Part shown: one piece after another, positions 17,144 to 25,474 of the stretch
Layout: the number at the start of each line of letters is the position of its first letter
Numbering within the stretch: position 1 is the stretch's first letter
DNA from: Pseudomonas viridiflava
GTDB lineage: Bacteria; Pseudomonadota; Gammaproteobacteria; Pseudomonadales; Pseudomonadaceae
Length of the DNA: 64,000 bases
Assembly: GCF_900602065.1 (NCBI RefSeq)
Contig: NZ_UWFN01000285.1
Coordinates: 248,001-312,000, forward strand
Reading direction: 5' to 3'
Translations under genes and position numbers: made by a program
The notes under the pieces: model-generated
Database searches by the model: none
Seen by the model: the letters and a program-made list of their open reading frames with translations, nothing else
What the model was told of the DNA's origin: nothing

Positions 17144-17213
17144 TCCAGTGTCCTCGGGGGATGTTTCGTACTCGTCAATCGAATGGCCAGCAAGGTGGCC
17201 TGTTGAGTAGGAA

Positions 17214-17237
17214 ACGAGGGCAAGGAAACAAAATTTA
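17214..17237 (-). promoter_or_regulatory. PvdS-dependent (iron-starvation) promoter of pvdA
   Basis: Read on the minus strand the sequence is TAAAT, 16 bases, CGT, which is the consensus for the sigma factor PvdS. It lies about 70 bases upstream of the pvdA ATG. A second exact copy stands before the acetyltransferase gene at 25203. Confidence 0.9.
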
Positions 17238-17332
17238 ACGAATGGCCGAGAACTGGCATCGACGCCGGGGGCGGAACAGCCGACGCGACGGTTATGTGGT
17301 CTACGAGGGGTGCGACACCGCTAAGGAATATC

Positions 17333-17405
17333 TGTAGGAGCTGCCGCAGGCTGCGATCGCGGTGTGTCAGGTCTGATGCATCGCAGCCTTCGGCAGCTCC
17401 TACAG
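17333..17405. repeat. REP palindrome, 'ggagctgccg' family
   Basis: Arms tgtaggagctgccgcaggct and gccttcggcagctcctacag with a centre of about 33 bases, between pvdA and the acyltransferase fusion gene. Confidence 0.85.
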
Positions 17406-17453
17406 GGGGTACGTTCCAAATCAAGGATCGCGCGGTATTTGATAAGCCGCGGG

Positions 17454-19328
17454 TTAACGCAGCTCCCCACGCAACAACACCACCTGCTCGCGAGCGGCTG
17501 CCGGGGCCGATGCATCACCGCTCAGCGCTGGACCGGCGACAACGGTGACCCGCGACCATAGCCGCCGGAACAAGCCTTTGCCCGGAGCGCGGCTGAAAAA
17601 GCTGCCCCACAGGCCTTGCAGCGCCAGCGGTATCACCGGCACGGCCGTCTGCTCAAGAATGCGCGTCATGCCGCTTTTGAACTCGTCGACTTCGCCGTCG
17701 CTGGTCAACTTGCCCTCCGGGAAGATGCACACCAGCTCGCCTTCGCTCAGGTACTGGGCAACCTTTTTGAAAGCCTGATCGTAGATCTGCAGGTCCTCGT
17801 TGCGCCCGGCAATGGGAATGGTCCCGGCGGTGCGGAAGATGAAGTTGAGCACCGGCAGGTTGTAGATCTTGTAGTACATGACAAAACGAATCGGCCGACG
17901 AACCGCTCCGCCGATCAGCAATGCATCTACAAATGACACGTGGTTGCAGATCAACAATGCCGGTCCGTCATCCGGAATCGATTCAAGGTTCTGGTGTTTG
18001 ACCCGGTACATGGAATGGCTCAGCAGCCAGATCATGAAGCGCATGGTGAACTCAGGCACCACCTTGAAGATGTACACATTGACGGCAATGTTCATCAACG
18101 AGATGACGAGGAACAACTCCGGAATCGACAACTTCGCGACGCTGAGTAGCAGGATCGAGACGATGGCCGATACCACCATGAACAGCGCATTGAGGATGTT
18201 ATTAGCGGCAATGACCCGCGAACGCTCGCTTTCCAGGGTGCGCGACTGAATCAGCGCGTACAGCGGCACGATGTAGAAACCGCCGAAAATCCCGATCCCG
18301 AGAATATCCAGCAGCACCCACCACGCCTGACTGAAACCGAGCACGCCTAACCAGTCATTGGCCATGACGTTCTGCGGCATCTCTCCGGAGTGCCACCACA
18401 ACAAAAGACCAAACACGGTCAGCCCCATTGAGCCGAAGGGCACGAGGCCAATCTCCACCTTACGTCCGGAGAGGCGCTCGCAGAGCATCGACCCCAGCGC
18501 GATACCGATCGAGAAGACGGTGAGAATCAGGGTGACAACGGTTTCGTCACCGTAGAGCCACTCTTTGGCGTAGGACGGGATCTGCGTGAGGTAGATCGCG
18601 CCGACAAACCAAAACCACGAGTTACCAACGATGGAGCGTGACACCGCCGGTGTTTGCCCGAGCCCCAGGCGTAACGTGGCCCAGGTCTGAGTGAAGATGT
18701 TCCATTCCAGCTTCATCTGTGGCGCAACGGCGGCAGCCCGAGGGATGCCGTGGCTGGCGAGGTACCCCAGACACGCGGTCAGGACCATGACGCTGGCGAC
18801 GATCATCTCGTAATGGGCGGTGGACATCATCACACCGGCGCAAATGGTCCCGGCCAGAATCGCCAGAAAAGTGCCCATTTCCACCAGTCCGTTGCCACCC
18901 ACCAACTCCTCTTCGCGCAGGTGTTGCGGCAGGATCGAATACTTCACCGGCCCGAACAGTGCCGAGTGCGTGCCCATGGCAAACAACGCCAGTAACATCA
19001 GCCACAGGTGCCCGAACAGAAACCCCACCGCTCCGACGAGCATGATGCCGATCTCGGCCAGCTTGATCAGGCGAATCAGGGCGTCCTTGGCGTACTTTTC
19101 ACCAAACTGACCGGCCAGCGCCGAGAACAGAAAGAACGGCAGGATAAACAGCAAGGCGCACAGGTTGACCCAGATCGAACGGTCACCGTCGATGTTCAAC
19201 TTGTAAAGAATGGCCAGAATCAGCGATTGCTTGAGGATGTTGTCGTTGAACGCCCCGAGGGACTGGGTGATGAAAAACGGCAGGAAACGGCGCTTTCCAA
19301 GCAGGGAGAATTGTGACTGATGGCTCAT
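17454..19328 (-). CDS. MFS transporter-acyltransferase fusion (LplT-PlsC type)
   Basis: 624 residues in two parts. Residues 1 to about 420 are a 12-segment major facilitator domain of the LplT (lysophospholipid flippase) kind, starting with FFITQSLGAFNDNILKQSL. Residues about 430-624 are a PlsC-type acyltransferase with NHVSFVDALLIG (NHX4D motif I) and CIFPEGKLTSDGE (motif III). In E. coli Aas carries the acyltransferase and acyl-ACP synthetase while LplT is separate; here the transporter is fused and no AMP-binding synthetase domain is present. The likely role is uptake and reacylation of lysophospholipids at the inner membrane. Confidence 0.9.
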   Translation of the reverse strand: MSHQSQFSLLGKRRFLPFFITQSLGAFNDNILKQSLILAILYKLNIDGDRSIWVNLCALLFILPFFLFSALAGQFGEKYAKDALIRLIKLAEIGIMLVGAVGFLFGHLWLMLLALFAMGTHSALFGPVKYSILPQHLREEELVGGNGLVEMGTFLAILAGTICAGVMMSTAHYEMIVASVMVLTACLGYLASHGIPRAAAVAPQMKLEWNIFTQTWATLRLGLGQTPAVSRSIVGNSWFWFVGAIYLTQIPSYAKEWLYGDETVVTLILTVFSIGIALGSMLCERLSGRKVEIGLVPFGSMGLTVFGLLLWWHSGEMPQNVMANDWLGVLGFSQAWWVLLDILGIGIFGGFYIVPLYALIQSRTLESERSRVIAANNILNALFMVVSAIVSILLLSVAKLSIPELFLVISLMNIAVNVYIFKVVPEFTMRFMIWLLSHSMYRVKHQNLESIPDDGPALLICNHVSFVDALLIGGAVRRPIRFVMYYKIYNLPVLNFIFRTAGTIPIAGRNEDLQIYDQAFKKVAQYLSEGELVCIFPEGKLTSDGEVDEFKSGMTRILEQTAVPVIPLALQGLWGSFFSRAPGKGLFRRLWSRVTVVAGPALSGDASAPAAAREQVVLLRGELR

Positions 19329-19427
19329 CGTCCGCGATCCTGAATGACTTGGGCCACATTGAAGACGTTAGATGACGGAATGTCGATAGGACGTTTCCGA
19401 ATGTAAGGGATTTGGTGCGCACAGAAG

Positions 19428-19523
19428 CCGGTAGGACCGGCTTTAGCCGGGAGGGCAGTATGTGTGGCGAAGGATATTTAGCGAGTGTCCCGGCCTCTTC
19501 CCGGCTAACGCCAGCCCTACCGA
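19428..19523. repeat. REP-like imperfect palindrome, 'ccggtaggaccggctttagccggg' family
   Basis: Left arm gtaggaccggctttagccgg and right arm ccggctaacgccagccctac pair with several mismatches. It directly precedes another REP copy. Confidence 0.6.
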
Positions 19524-19536
19524 TTGCTTAAATCCT

Positions 19537-19621
19537 GTGGGAGCGAATTTATTCGCGAAAGCGGTGTGCCAGACACCGATATTTTTCAGGTTTGGCCCTT
19601 CGCGAATGAATTCGCTCCCAC
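19537..19621. repeat. REP palindrome, 'gtgggagcgaatt' family
   Basis: Arms gtgggagcgaatttattcgc and gcgaatgaattcgctcccac. A decayed half element (cttcacgactaaagtcgctc) follows at about 19687, so 19428-19710 is a REP cluster with no gene. Confidence 0.85.
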
Positions 19622-19759
19622 ATGGAATTCCATTTCAATCCAGGTAGTTGCGCGCTGGTTCCTCCAGAGGCTGCGACCCTATGCCGCTTCACGACTAAAG
19701 TCGCTCCTACTCCCCCGAACCTTCATGCGAGACTAGTCAGCTTGTCATTGAGGCTCTGA

Positions 19760-22700
19760 ATGTCTATGTCGCTGTCCAGCGGGCTGATTGCAGCCGTCGC
19801 CCTGGCTTATATGGCCATCATGTTTGCCATCGCCTTTTACGGCGACCGGCGCAGCACCTCGCTGCCTCCCCGGTTGCGGGCGTGGGTGTACAGCCTGTCG
19901 CTGGCGGTTTACTGCACCAGCTGGACGTTCTTTGGTGCGGTAGGCCAGGCCGCAGAGCAGTTGTGGTCGTTCCTGCCGATCTACCTCGGCCCTGTGGTGC
20001 TGATGCTGCTGGCACCCTGGGTGTTGCAGAAGATGGTCCTGATCAGCAAGCAGGAGAACATTACTTCTATTGCCGACTTCATCGCCGCCCGCTACGGAAA
20101 GTCGCAGTCCCTGGCGGTGGTCGTTGCGCTGATCTGCCTGGTTGGCGTGCTGCCCTATATCGCCTTGCAGCTCAAAGGCATTGTGCTCGGCGTGAACATC
20201 CTGATTGGCGCAGTTGCCGATGCCACCGGCACCCGCGCGCAGGACACCGCACTGATCGTATCGCTGGTGCTCGCGCTGTTCACGATCGTCTTTGGCACGC
20301 GTAATCTGGACGTCACCGAGCACCACCGCGGCATGGTCATGGCCATAGCCTTTGAGGCGCTGGTCAAACTGTTCGCGTTCATGGCGGTGGGCGCGTTCGT
20401 GACGTACGGCCTGTACGACGGCTTCGATGATCTGTTCAATCAAGCCCTGATTGCGCCACGGCTTGAAGAATACTGGAAAGAAACCATCAACTGGCCGTCC
20501 ATGGTGGTTCAGACCGGCGTGGCGATGATGGCGATTGTCTGCCTGCCGCGACAGTTTCACGTCACTGTCGTGGAAAATATCGACCCGCAGGATTTGCGTC
20601 TGGCCAAGTGGGTGTTCCCGGCCTATCTGGTGCTGGCAGCGTTGTTCGTGGTGCCAATCGCACTCGCCGGGCAAATGCTCCTGCCTGACTCGGTACTGCC
20701 TGACTCATTCGTGATCAGCCTGCCATTGGCGACCACACATCCGTCGCTGGCCTTGCTGGCCTTTATCGGCGGCGCCTCGGCGGCCACCGGCATGGTGATT
20801 GTCGCCAGCGTGGCGCTGTCGACGATGATCTCCAACGACATGTTGCTGCCTTGGCTGCTGAGCCGCAAAACCGCCGAGCGTCCATTCGAAGCCTTCCGCC
20901 ACTGGATGCTGTCGGTACGCCGGGTCAGCATCGTGGTCATTCTGTTACTGGCGTATGTCTGCTATCGGCTGCTCGGCTCGACAGCCAGTCTGGCGACTAT
21001 TGGCCAGATAGCCTTCGCAGCCATTACTCAGCTTTCGCCCGCCATGTTCGGCGCACTGTGGTGGAAACAAGCCAACCGCCGCGGGGTTTTCGCCGGGCTG
21101 GGCGCAGGGATTTTCCTTTGGTTCTACACACTGGTCTTGCCGATCTCCGCTGAAAGCCTCGGCTGGTCGCTGGAAAGCTTCCCGCTGCTGGCCTGGCTGC
21201 ACGGCAATCCGTTGGGGCTGCCGATTACGCCCCTGACTCAAGGCGTGGTGCTCTCGCTGGCGGGTAACTTCATTCTGTTCGGCTGGGTCTCGGTGATCTC
21301 AAAAACACGGGTTTCGGAGCACTGGCAGGCTGGCCGCTTCATCGGTCAGGACGCCAGCGTCAGCAGCGGCAACCGGCCGCTGCTGGCTGTACAGGTCGAA
21401 GACTTGCTGAACCTCTCCGCCCGGTTTGTCGGTGAGGAACGCGCCCGCCAGAGCTTCATTCGCTTTGCCTACCGACAAGGCAAAGGCTTCAACCCCAACC
21501 AGAACGCCAATGGCGACTGGATTGCCCATACCGAACGCTTGCTGGCCGGTGTGCTGGGCGCGTCATCGACCCGGGCCGTGGTGAAAGCAGCCATCGAAGG
21601 CCGCGACATGCAGCTCGAAGACGTGGTGCGCATCGCCGACGAAGCCTCCGAAGTACTGCAGTTCAACCGTGCTCTGTTGCAAGGCGCCATCGAGAACATC
21701 ACGCAAGGCATCAGCGTGGTCGACCAGTCTCTGAAACTGGTGGCGTGGAACCACCGCTATCTGGAGCTGTTCAACTACCCCGAGGGGCTGATCAGCATTG
21801 GCCGGCCGATTGCCGACATCATTCGCTACAACGCTGAACGTGGCTTGCTTGGCCCCGGTGAGGCGGAAGTCCACGTGGCCCGACGCCTGCACTGGATGCG
21901 TCAAGGCCGCGCCCACACCTCAGAGCGCATGTTCCCCAATGGCCGGGTCATCGAGCTGATCGGCAACCCGATGCCAGGTGGCGGCTTTGTCATGAGCTTC
22001 ACTGACATTACCGCCTTCCGCGATGCCGAATATGCGCTCAAGGGTGCCAACGAAAGCCTTGAGCAGCGGGTTGCCGAGCGGACCCACGAACTGTCGCAAT
22101 TAAACCTGGCACTGACCGAAGCCAAGGGCACCGCAGAAACCGCCAACCAGTCGAAAACCCGCTTCCTTGCAGCGGTCAGCCATGACTTGATGCAGCCGCT
22201 GAATGCCGCACGATTGTTTTCTGCAGCGCTTTCACATCAAGACGACGGCATGTCGGCTGACGCTCGGCAACTGGTGCAACACCTGGACAGTTCGCTACGT
22301 TCGGCCGAAGACTTGATCAGCGACCTGCTGGATATTTCCCGCCTGGAAAACGGCAAGATCACGCCGGATCGCCAACCGTTCGCCCTCAATACGCTGTTCG
22401 ACACCCTGGGCGCGGAGTTCAAGGCACTGGCGCAAGAACAAGGCCTGACGTTTCGGGTACGCGGCACCGCACTGCGGGTCGACAGCGATGCCAAGTTGCT
22501 GCGGCGCATCCTGCAGAACTTCCTGACCAATGCTTTCCGGTATGGCAAGGGCCCGGTATTACTGGGGGTGCGCCGCCGGGGCACCTATCTTAGCCTTGAA
22601 GTATGGGACCGTGGCCCCGGTATTCCTGAAGATAAACAGCGGGTGATTTTCGAGGAATTCAAACGCCTGGACAGCCACCAGACCCGCGCCGAAAAAGGTC

Positions 22701-23239
22701 TGGGTCTGGGCCTCGCCATCGCTGACGGGTTGTGTCGTGTGCTGGGCCACACCTTGCAAGTACGTTCATGGGCAGGCAAAGGCAGCGTGTTCAGTGTCTG
22801 CGTGCCATTGGCCCAGCATCAGACGGTCCCCGTCAGCGTGGCTGCGGACGCTAACCGCACGGCGCTGACCGGTACGCAGGTGCTGTGTATCGACAATGAA
22901 GACAGCATTCTGATCGGCATGAACAGCCTGCTGACTCGTTGGGGTTGCCAGGTATGGACCGCTCGCAGCCGCGAGGAATGTCAGGCGCTGCTGGATGAAG
23001 GCGTACGCCCGCAACTGGCGTTGGTGGATTACCACCTGGATGACGGCGAAACCGGCACCGAGCTGATGGCCTGGCTGCGCACCCGTCTCGGCAAGCCGGT
23101 CCCGGGTGTCGTGATCAGCGCCGACGGCCGCCCGGAACTGATTGCTCAAGTGCACGCAGCCGGGCTGGACTACCTGCCCAAACCCGTCAAGCCCGCGGCG
23201 TTGCGGGCACTGTTGAGTCGGCATGTAATGTTGGGCTAA
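19760..23239 (+). CDS. Hybrid sensor histidine kinase with sodium/solute symporter domain
   Basis: 1159 residues. Residues 1 to about 500 form 13 or so membrane segments of the solute:sodium symporter family (CbrA-like). A PAS domain follows at about 650-760 and a coiled coil (LEQRVAERTHELSQLN). The kinase core has the H-box AAVSHDLMQPLNAARLF with His808, an N-box around QNFLTNAFRYGKG, and a G-box WDRGPGIPE. A C-terminal receiver domain carries the phospho-acceptor Asp1090 in LALVDYHLDDG. Domain order and length match the P. aeruginosa hybrid kinase PA3271. It probably senses a nutrient or its transport; the ligand and partner regulator are unknown, and no regulator gene adjoins it. Confidence 0.93.
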   Translation: MSMSLSSGLIAAVALAYMAIMFAIAFYGDRRSTSLPPRLRAWVYSLSLAVYCTSWTFFGAVGQAAEQLWSFLPIYLGPVVLMLLAPWVLQKMVLISKQENITSIADFIAARYGKSQSLAVVVALICLVGVLPYIALQLKGIVLGVNILIGAVADATGTRAQDTALIVSLVLALFTIVFGTRNLDVTEHHRGMVMAIAFEALVKLFAFMAVGAFVTYGLYDGFDDLFNQALIAPRLEEYWKETINWPSMVVQTGVAMMAIVCLPRQFHVTVVENIDPQDLRLAKWVFPAYLVLAALFVVPIALAGQMLLPDSVLPDSFVISLPLATTHPSLALLAFIGGASAATGMVIVASVALSTMISNDMLLPWLLSRKTAERPFEAFRHWMLSVRRVSIVVILLLAYVCYRLLGSTASLATIGQIAFAAITQLSPAMFGALWWKQANRRGVFAGLGAGIFLWFYTLVLPISAESLGWSLESFPLLAWLHGNPLGLPITPLTQGVVLSLAGNFILFGWVSVISKTRVSEHWQAGRFIGQDASVSSGNRPLLAVQVEDLLNLSARFVGEERARQSFIRFAYRQGKGFNPNQNANGDWIAHTERLLAGVLGASSTRAVVKAAIEGRDMQLEDVVRIADEASEVLQFNRALLQGAIENITQGISVVDQSLKLVAWNHRYLELFNYPEGLISIGRPIADIIRYNAERGLLGPGEAEVHVARRLHWMRQGRAHTSERMFPNGRVIELIGNPMPGGGFVMSFTDITAFRDAEYALKGANESLEQRVAERTHELSQLNLALTEAKGTAETANQSKTRFLAAVSHDLMQPLNAARLFSAALSHQDDGMSADARQLVQHLDSSLRSAEDLISDLLDISRLENGKITPDRQPFALNTLFDTLGAEFKALAQEQGLTFRVRGTALRVDSDAKLLRRILQNFLTNAFRYGKGPVLLGVRRRGTYLSLEVWDRGPGIPEDKQRVIFEEFKRLDSHQTRAEKGLGLGLAIADGLCRVLGHTLQVRSWAGKGSVFSVCVPLAQHQTVPVSVAADANRTALTGTQVLCIDNEDSILIGMNSLLTRWGCQVWTARSREECQALLDEGVRPQLALVDYHLDDGETGTELMAWLRTRLGKPVPGVVISADGRPELIAQVHAAGLDYLPKPVKPAALRALLSRHVMLG

Positions 23240-23335
23240 ACAGGCGTTTGCTGAAGCGAGGCGACCTCCAATATTGGTGGGCGTCCAGTGTCACTGACAC
23301 AGCGCTGTAGCGCAGCAAACGAGCGACCTGTAGCC

Positions 23336-23416
23336 AATTCATTCGCGAAGACGATATTCATGACGACAGAGATTCGGTGGGTGCACTGGCCTCTTCGCGA
23401 ATAAATTCGCTCCTAC
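23336..23416. repeat. REP palindrome, 'gtgggagcgaatt' family
   Basis: Arms aattcattcgcgaaga and tcttcgcgaataaatt flank a centre of about 45 bases, with the right arm running on to tcgctcctac. Bases 23291-23315 just before it repeat the small module seen at 579-605. Confidence 0.75.
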
Positions 23417-23435
23417 TGGTCAGGGTGAAGTTCAC

Positions 23436-23645
23436 GACTCCCTCCGGCAACTCACCCAACGCTTCAAACAAATGCGCATCAGCCAGCAGCAAGCAGATGC
23501 CGCTGTCTTCGATCATGTAATGCAAACGGTCCTGCGGATACTCCGGATCCAGCGCCACATAAGCGCCGCCCGCCTTGAGAATCGCCTGCAAACCGATGAC
23601 CATTTCGTGAGAACGCTCAAAGGCCAGATCGACTATGTCATCCTC
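23436..23645 (-). pseudogene. Remnant of a non-ribosomal peptide synthetase adenylation domain
   Basis: About 70 codons encode the A2 region of an NRPS adenylation domain: FERSHEMVIGLQAILKAG, then GAYVALDPEYPQDRLHYMIED and LLADAHLFEAL. The open frame continues a little on both sides (23358-23723), but the downstream end runs straight into a REP element and the upstream end does not resemble the rest of an NRPS. Everything else of the enzyme (thousands of bases) is absent. Because pvdS adjoins it, this is probably the scrap of a pyoverdine synthetase such as pvdL left after a deletion; which synthetase is inference. Confidence 0.75.
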
Positions 23646-23799
23646 CCGCTGCATGGGTGCCTGGCCGGTAGCCGGGACTGTCATCAATGAGAACGGATGG
23701 GCGTGAAAAATAATTTGTAACACGAGGGACGCTGATCGTCAGGCAGGACAAGACCTGCGACGCCGACTGCTGAGAAAAGCATACCGACAGATATACTTC

Positions 23800-23818
23800 T
23801 CATTTGACAATCATTATC
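23800..23818 (+). promoter_or_regulatory. Fur box upstream of pvdS
   Basis: The stretch contains tgacaatcattatc, which differs at one position from the right 14 bases of the 19-base Fur consensus (13 of 19 overall). It sits about 80 bases before the pvdS ATG, in agreement with the known Fur control of pvdS. Confidence 0.8.
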
Positions 23819-23899
23819 ATCAAGCCTAATTTGTTGCCCGGTGTGTAGGGGGCTTCCCTACGAAAGCTTCATCTGCCCAACTGCTGCAAGGTGATTTCC

Positions 23900-24445
23900 A
23901 TGCCGGAACAACTATCCACAAGTACGTGCGATTCACCGCTTCTTCAGGCGTTCGTCGAGAACCGCCTGATTCTGGTCAAGATTGCAGCCCGAATCACCGG
24001 TTGCCGATCACGGGCCGAAGATGTCGTACAGGACGCTTTTTTTCGATTGCAGTCCGCGCCACAAATTACGTCGTCAATCAAAGCCCAGCTCAGTTACCTG
24101 TTCCAGATCGTGCGCAACCTGGCGATCGATCACTACCGCAAACAGGCGCTTGAGCAGAAGTACTCGGGCACTGAGGAAGAGGGACTCAATGTGGTTGTCC
24201 ACGGCGCGTCCCCTGAAACCTCGCACATCAATTTCACGACGCTGGAAACCATCGCCGATGCCCTGACCGAATTGCCTAGCCGCACGCGCTACGCATTCGA
24301 AATGTATCGCCTGCACGGCGTCCCGCAGAAAGACATTGCCAAGGAGCTAGGTGTCTCGCCGACACTGGTGAACTTCATGATTCGCGATGCCTTGGTGCAT
24401 TGCCGCAAGGTCTCTCTCCAGGAAGCGCGCGCCGTACGTCGCTGA
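23900..24445 (+). CDS. pvdS: Extracytoplasmic-function sigma factor PvdS
   Basis: 181 residues nearly identical in its core to PvdS, the sigma factor that drives pyoverdine genes in iron-starved Pseudomonas. Region 2 includes ITGCRSRAEDVVQDAFFRLQ and IVRNLAIDHYRKQ; region 4 is the helix-turn-helix LHGVPQKDIAKELGVSPTLV. The ATG at 23900 has AAGGTG upstream, and an in-frame GTG three codons earlier is less likely. A Fur box stands in the promoter. Two exact target promoters are present in this window, before pvdA and before the acetyltransferase gene downstream. Confidence 0.96.
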   Translation: MPEQLSTSTCDSPLLQAFVENRLILVKIAARITGCRSRAEDVVQDAFFRLQSAPQITSSIKAQLSYLFQIVRNLAIDHYRKQALEQKYSGTEEEGLNVVVHGASPETSHINFTTLETIADALTELPSRTRYAFEMYRLHGVPQKDIAKELGVSPTLVNFMIRDALVHCRKVSLQEARAVRR

Positions 24446-24464
24446 ACGTGATCGACACTGCGCC

Positions 24465-24529
24465 TGTAGGAGCTGCCGAAGGCTGCGAAGCTTTTTTGCC
24501 CCAATCGCAGCCTTCGGCAGCTCCTACAG
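24465..24529. repeat. REP palindrome, 'ggagctgccg' family
   Basis: Arms tgtaggagctgccgaaggct and gccttcggcagctcctacag are perfect complements on this stretch, between convergent pvdS and the acetyltransferase gene. Confidence 0.88.
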
Positions 24530-24540
24530 AATCCTGCCTG

Positions 24541-25164
24541 TTAAAGCCACTCGCACCGTTCAAAAAAAACCTGTCGGTCCAGGGTCATCAACGCCGCCCG
24601 CTTGTGCGGAAAATCGAATTCCTTTTCTTTCTCAAAGCCCTGTTTTTGCATGTAAGCAATCATCTTCGCGTTGTCGGCGCGCGGCTCTGAAACCAGCCGT
24701 TGAGTGCGCTCATCATCGAGAAAAAGGTAATGCACCAGCGCTGATAACCAGCTGGCGACCTTGTGCGGACCACGGTGCTGTTCTTCGCCCACCAACATGT
24801 GGATGCCACGGTCGTAATCTCCTGGATTGCAGAACGGTGCAATCCGGTCTTCGAGCGCCCAATAGGCCTCAAAGTAGGCAAATGGCTCGTCATCGAAGGA
24901 CCCGATCAACGTCAGCGTATGGGGATCGGTGGCCTGCTTCTGCAGATACTCTCGATGTTGTTCCAGTGTTCCGCCCTCCTGCCAAAACTGCAGAACACGT
25001 GGATTGTTTTGCCAACGATTGAAACGCTCAAGGTCCTGATCAACATTCAGCGCGCGCAGGGAAATCGAGGCGCCGAGGCGGGCATCGAAACGTCGATAGA
25101 CTTCGCCTGATGGCTTGGCCGGGCGAATCAACGGCATAGCCGTCGCGGGTAATGACTGAGGCAT
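24541..25164 (-). CDS. Siderophore-type GNAT acetyltransferase (hydroxyornithine acetylase candidate)
   Basis: 207 residues of the IucB/RhbD/PvdYII-like GNAT family (Acetyltransf_8) that acylates N-hydroxylated amines. Visible are RWQNNPRVLQFWQEGGTLEQ at the N-terminal side, PFAYFEAYWALEDRIA, DRGIHMLVGEEQHRGPHKV (acetyl-CoA loop) and EPRADNAKMIAYMQKQGFE. An exact PvdS promoter precedes it, tying it to iron starvation. Together with PvdA it could give N5-acetyl-N5-hydroxyornithine, a known building block of some pyoverdines. The assignment as PvdYII rather than another siderophore acylase is inference. Confidence 0.85.
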   Translation of the reverse strand: MPQSLPATAMPLIRPAKPSGEVYRRFDARLGASISLRALNVDQDLERFNRWQNNPRVLQFWQEGGTLEQHREYLQKQATDPHTLTLIGSFDDEPFAYFEAYWALEDRIAPFCNPGDYDRGIHMLVGEEQHRGPHKVASWLSALVHYLFLDDERTQRLVSEPRADNAKMIAYMQKQGFEKEKEFDFPHKRAALMTLDRQVFFERCEWL

Positions 25165-25202
25165 GTTTTGGGCTCACGAAAAAGGGCTGATTCAATGAGA
25201 AA

Positions 25203-25226
25203 ACGTGCTCAGGGCGGGAAAATTTA
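25203..25226 (-). promoter_or_regulatory. PvdS-dependent promoter of the siderophore acetyltransferase
   Basis: Minus strand TAAAT, 16 bases, CGT, an exact match to the PvdS consensus with the same spacing as the pvdA promoter, 39 bases before the ATG. Confidence 0.88.
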
Positions 25227-25278
25227 AGGCGGGGTTCAATCAAGCAACGCGCAACCATCCGAGTTCACCCCTGACTTG

Positions 25279-25367
25279 TGAGACCGGATTTATCCGGCAA
25301 GAGGCCGGTACATTCGCTACATCTTTCTCGCCTGAAATGCCGCCTTCCCGGCTGAAGCCGATCCCAC
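25279..25367. repeat. Degenerate REP-like palindrome
   Basis: Arms gtgagaccggatttatccgg and cccggctgaagccgatcccac pair imperfectly. It lies in the gap between the divergent acetyltransferase and TetR genes. Confidence 0.5.
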
Positions 25368-25430
25368 GCACTGTGTTTGCCGCGCGACCGCCGAGGAAAT
25401 TTACGCTCCGCCTTGCCTTCATCCATGTGA

Positions 25431-25448
25431 AAATGTCGACCAACATTT
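25431..25448 (+). promoter_or_regulatory. Candidate TetR operator before the tetR gene
   Basis: The imperfect palindrome aaatgtcgaccaacattt lies 27 bases before the TetR ATG. Its core aatgtcgaccaacat matches the minus strand of 27433-27447, before the fabF-like gene, at 14 of 15 positions. Confidence 0.7.
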
Positions 25449-25474
25449 AAAGGTCACAGCGTGAGGAGAGTTGC

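Noticed and set aside
19745..20674. 309-codon minus-strand frame rich in His and Gln
   Set aside because: Antisense to the membrane domain of the hybrid kinase. The His/Gln bias is the expected complement of codons for hydrophobic residues in a GC-rich gene.
23358..23723. Treating the NRPS-like frame as a functional gene of 121 residues
   Set aside because: Only about 70 residues match an adenylation domain, the C-terminus is translated REP sequence, and all catalytic cores beyond A2 are missing.
7985..25367. Recurring repeats considered as a CRISPR array
   Set aside because: Repeats are kilobases apart, palindromic and of several families, without regular spacers or cas genes. They are REP elements.
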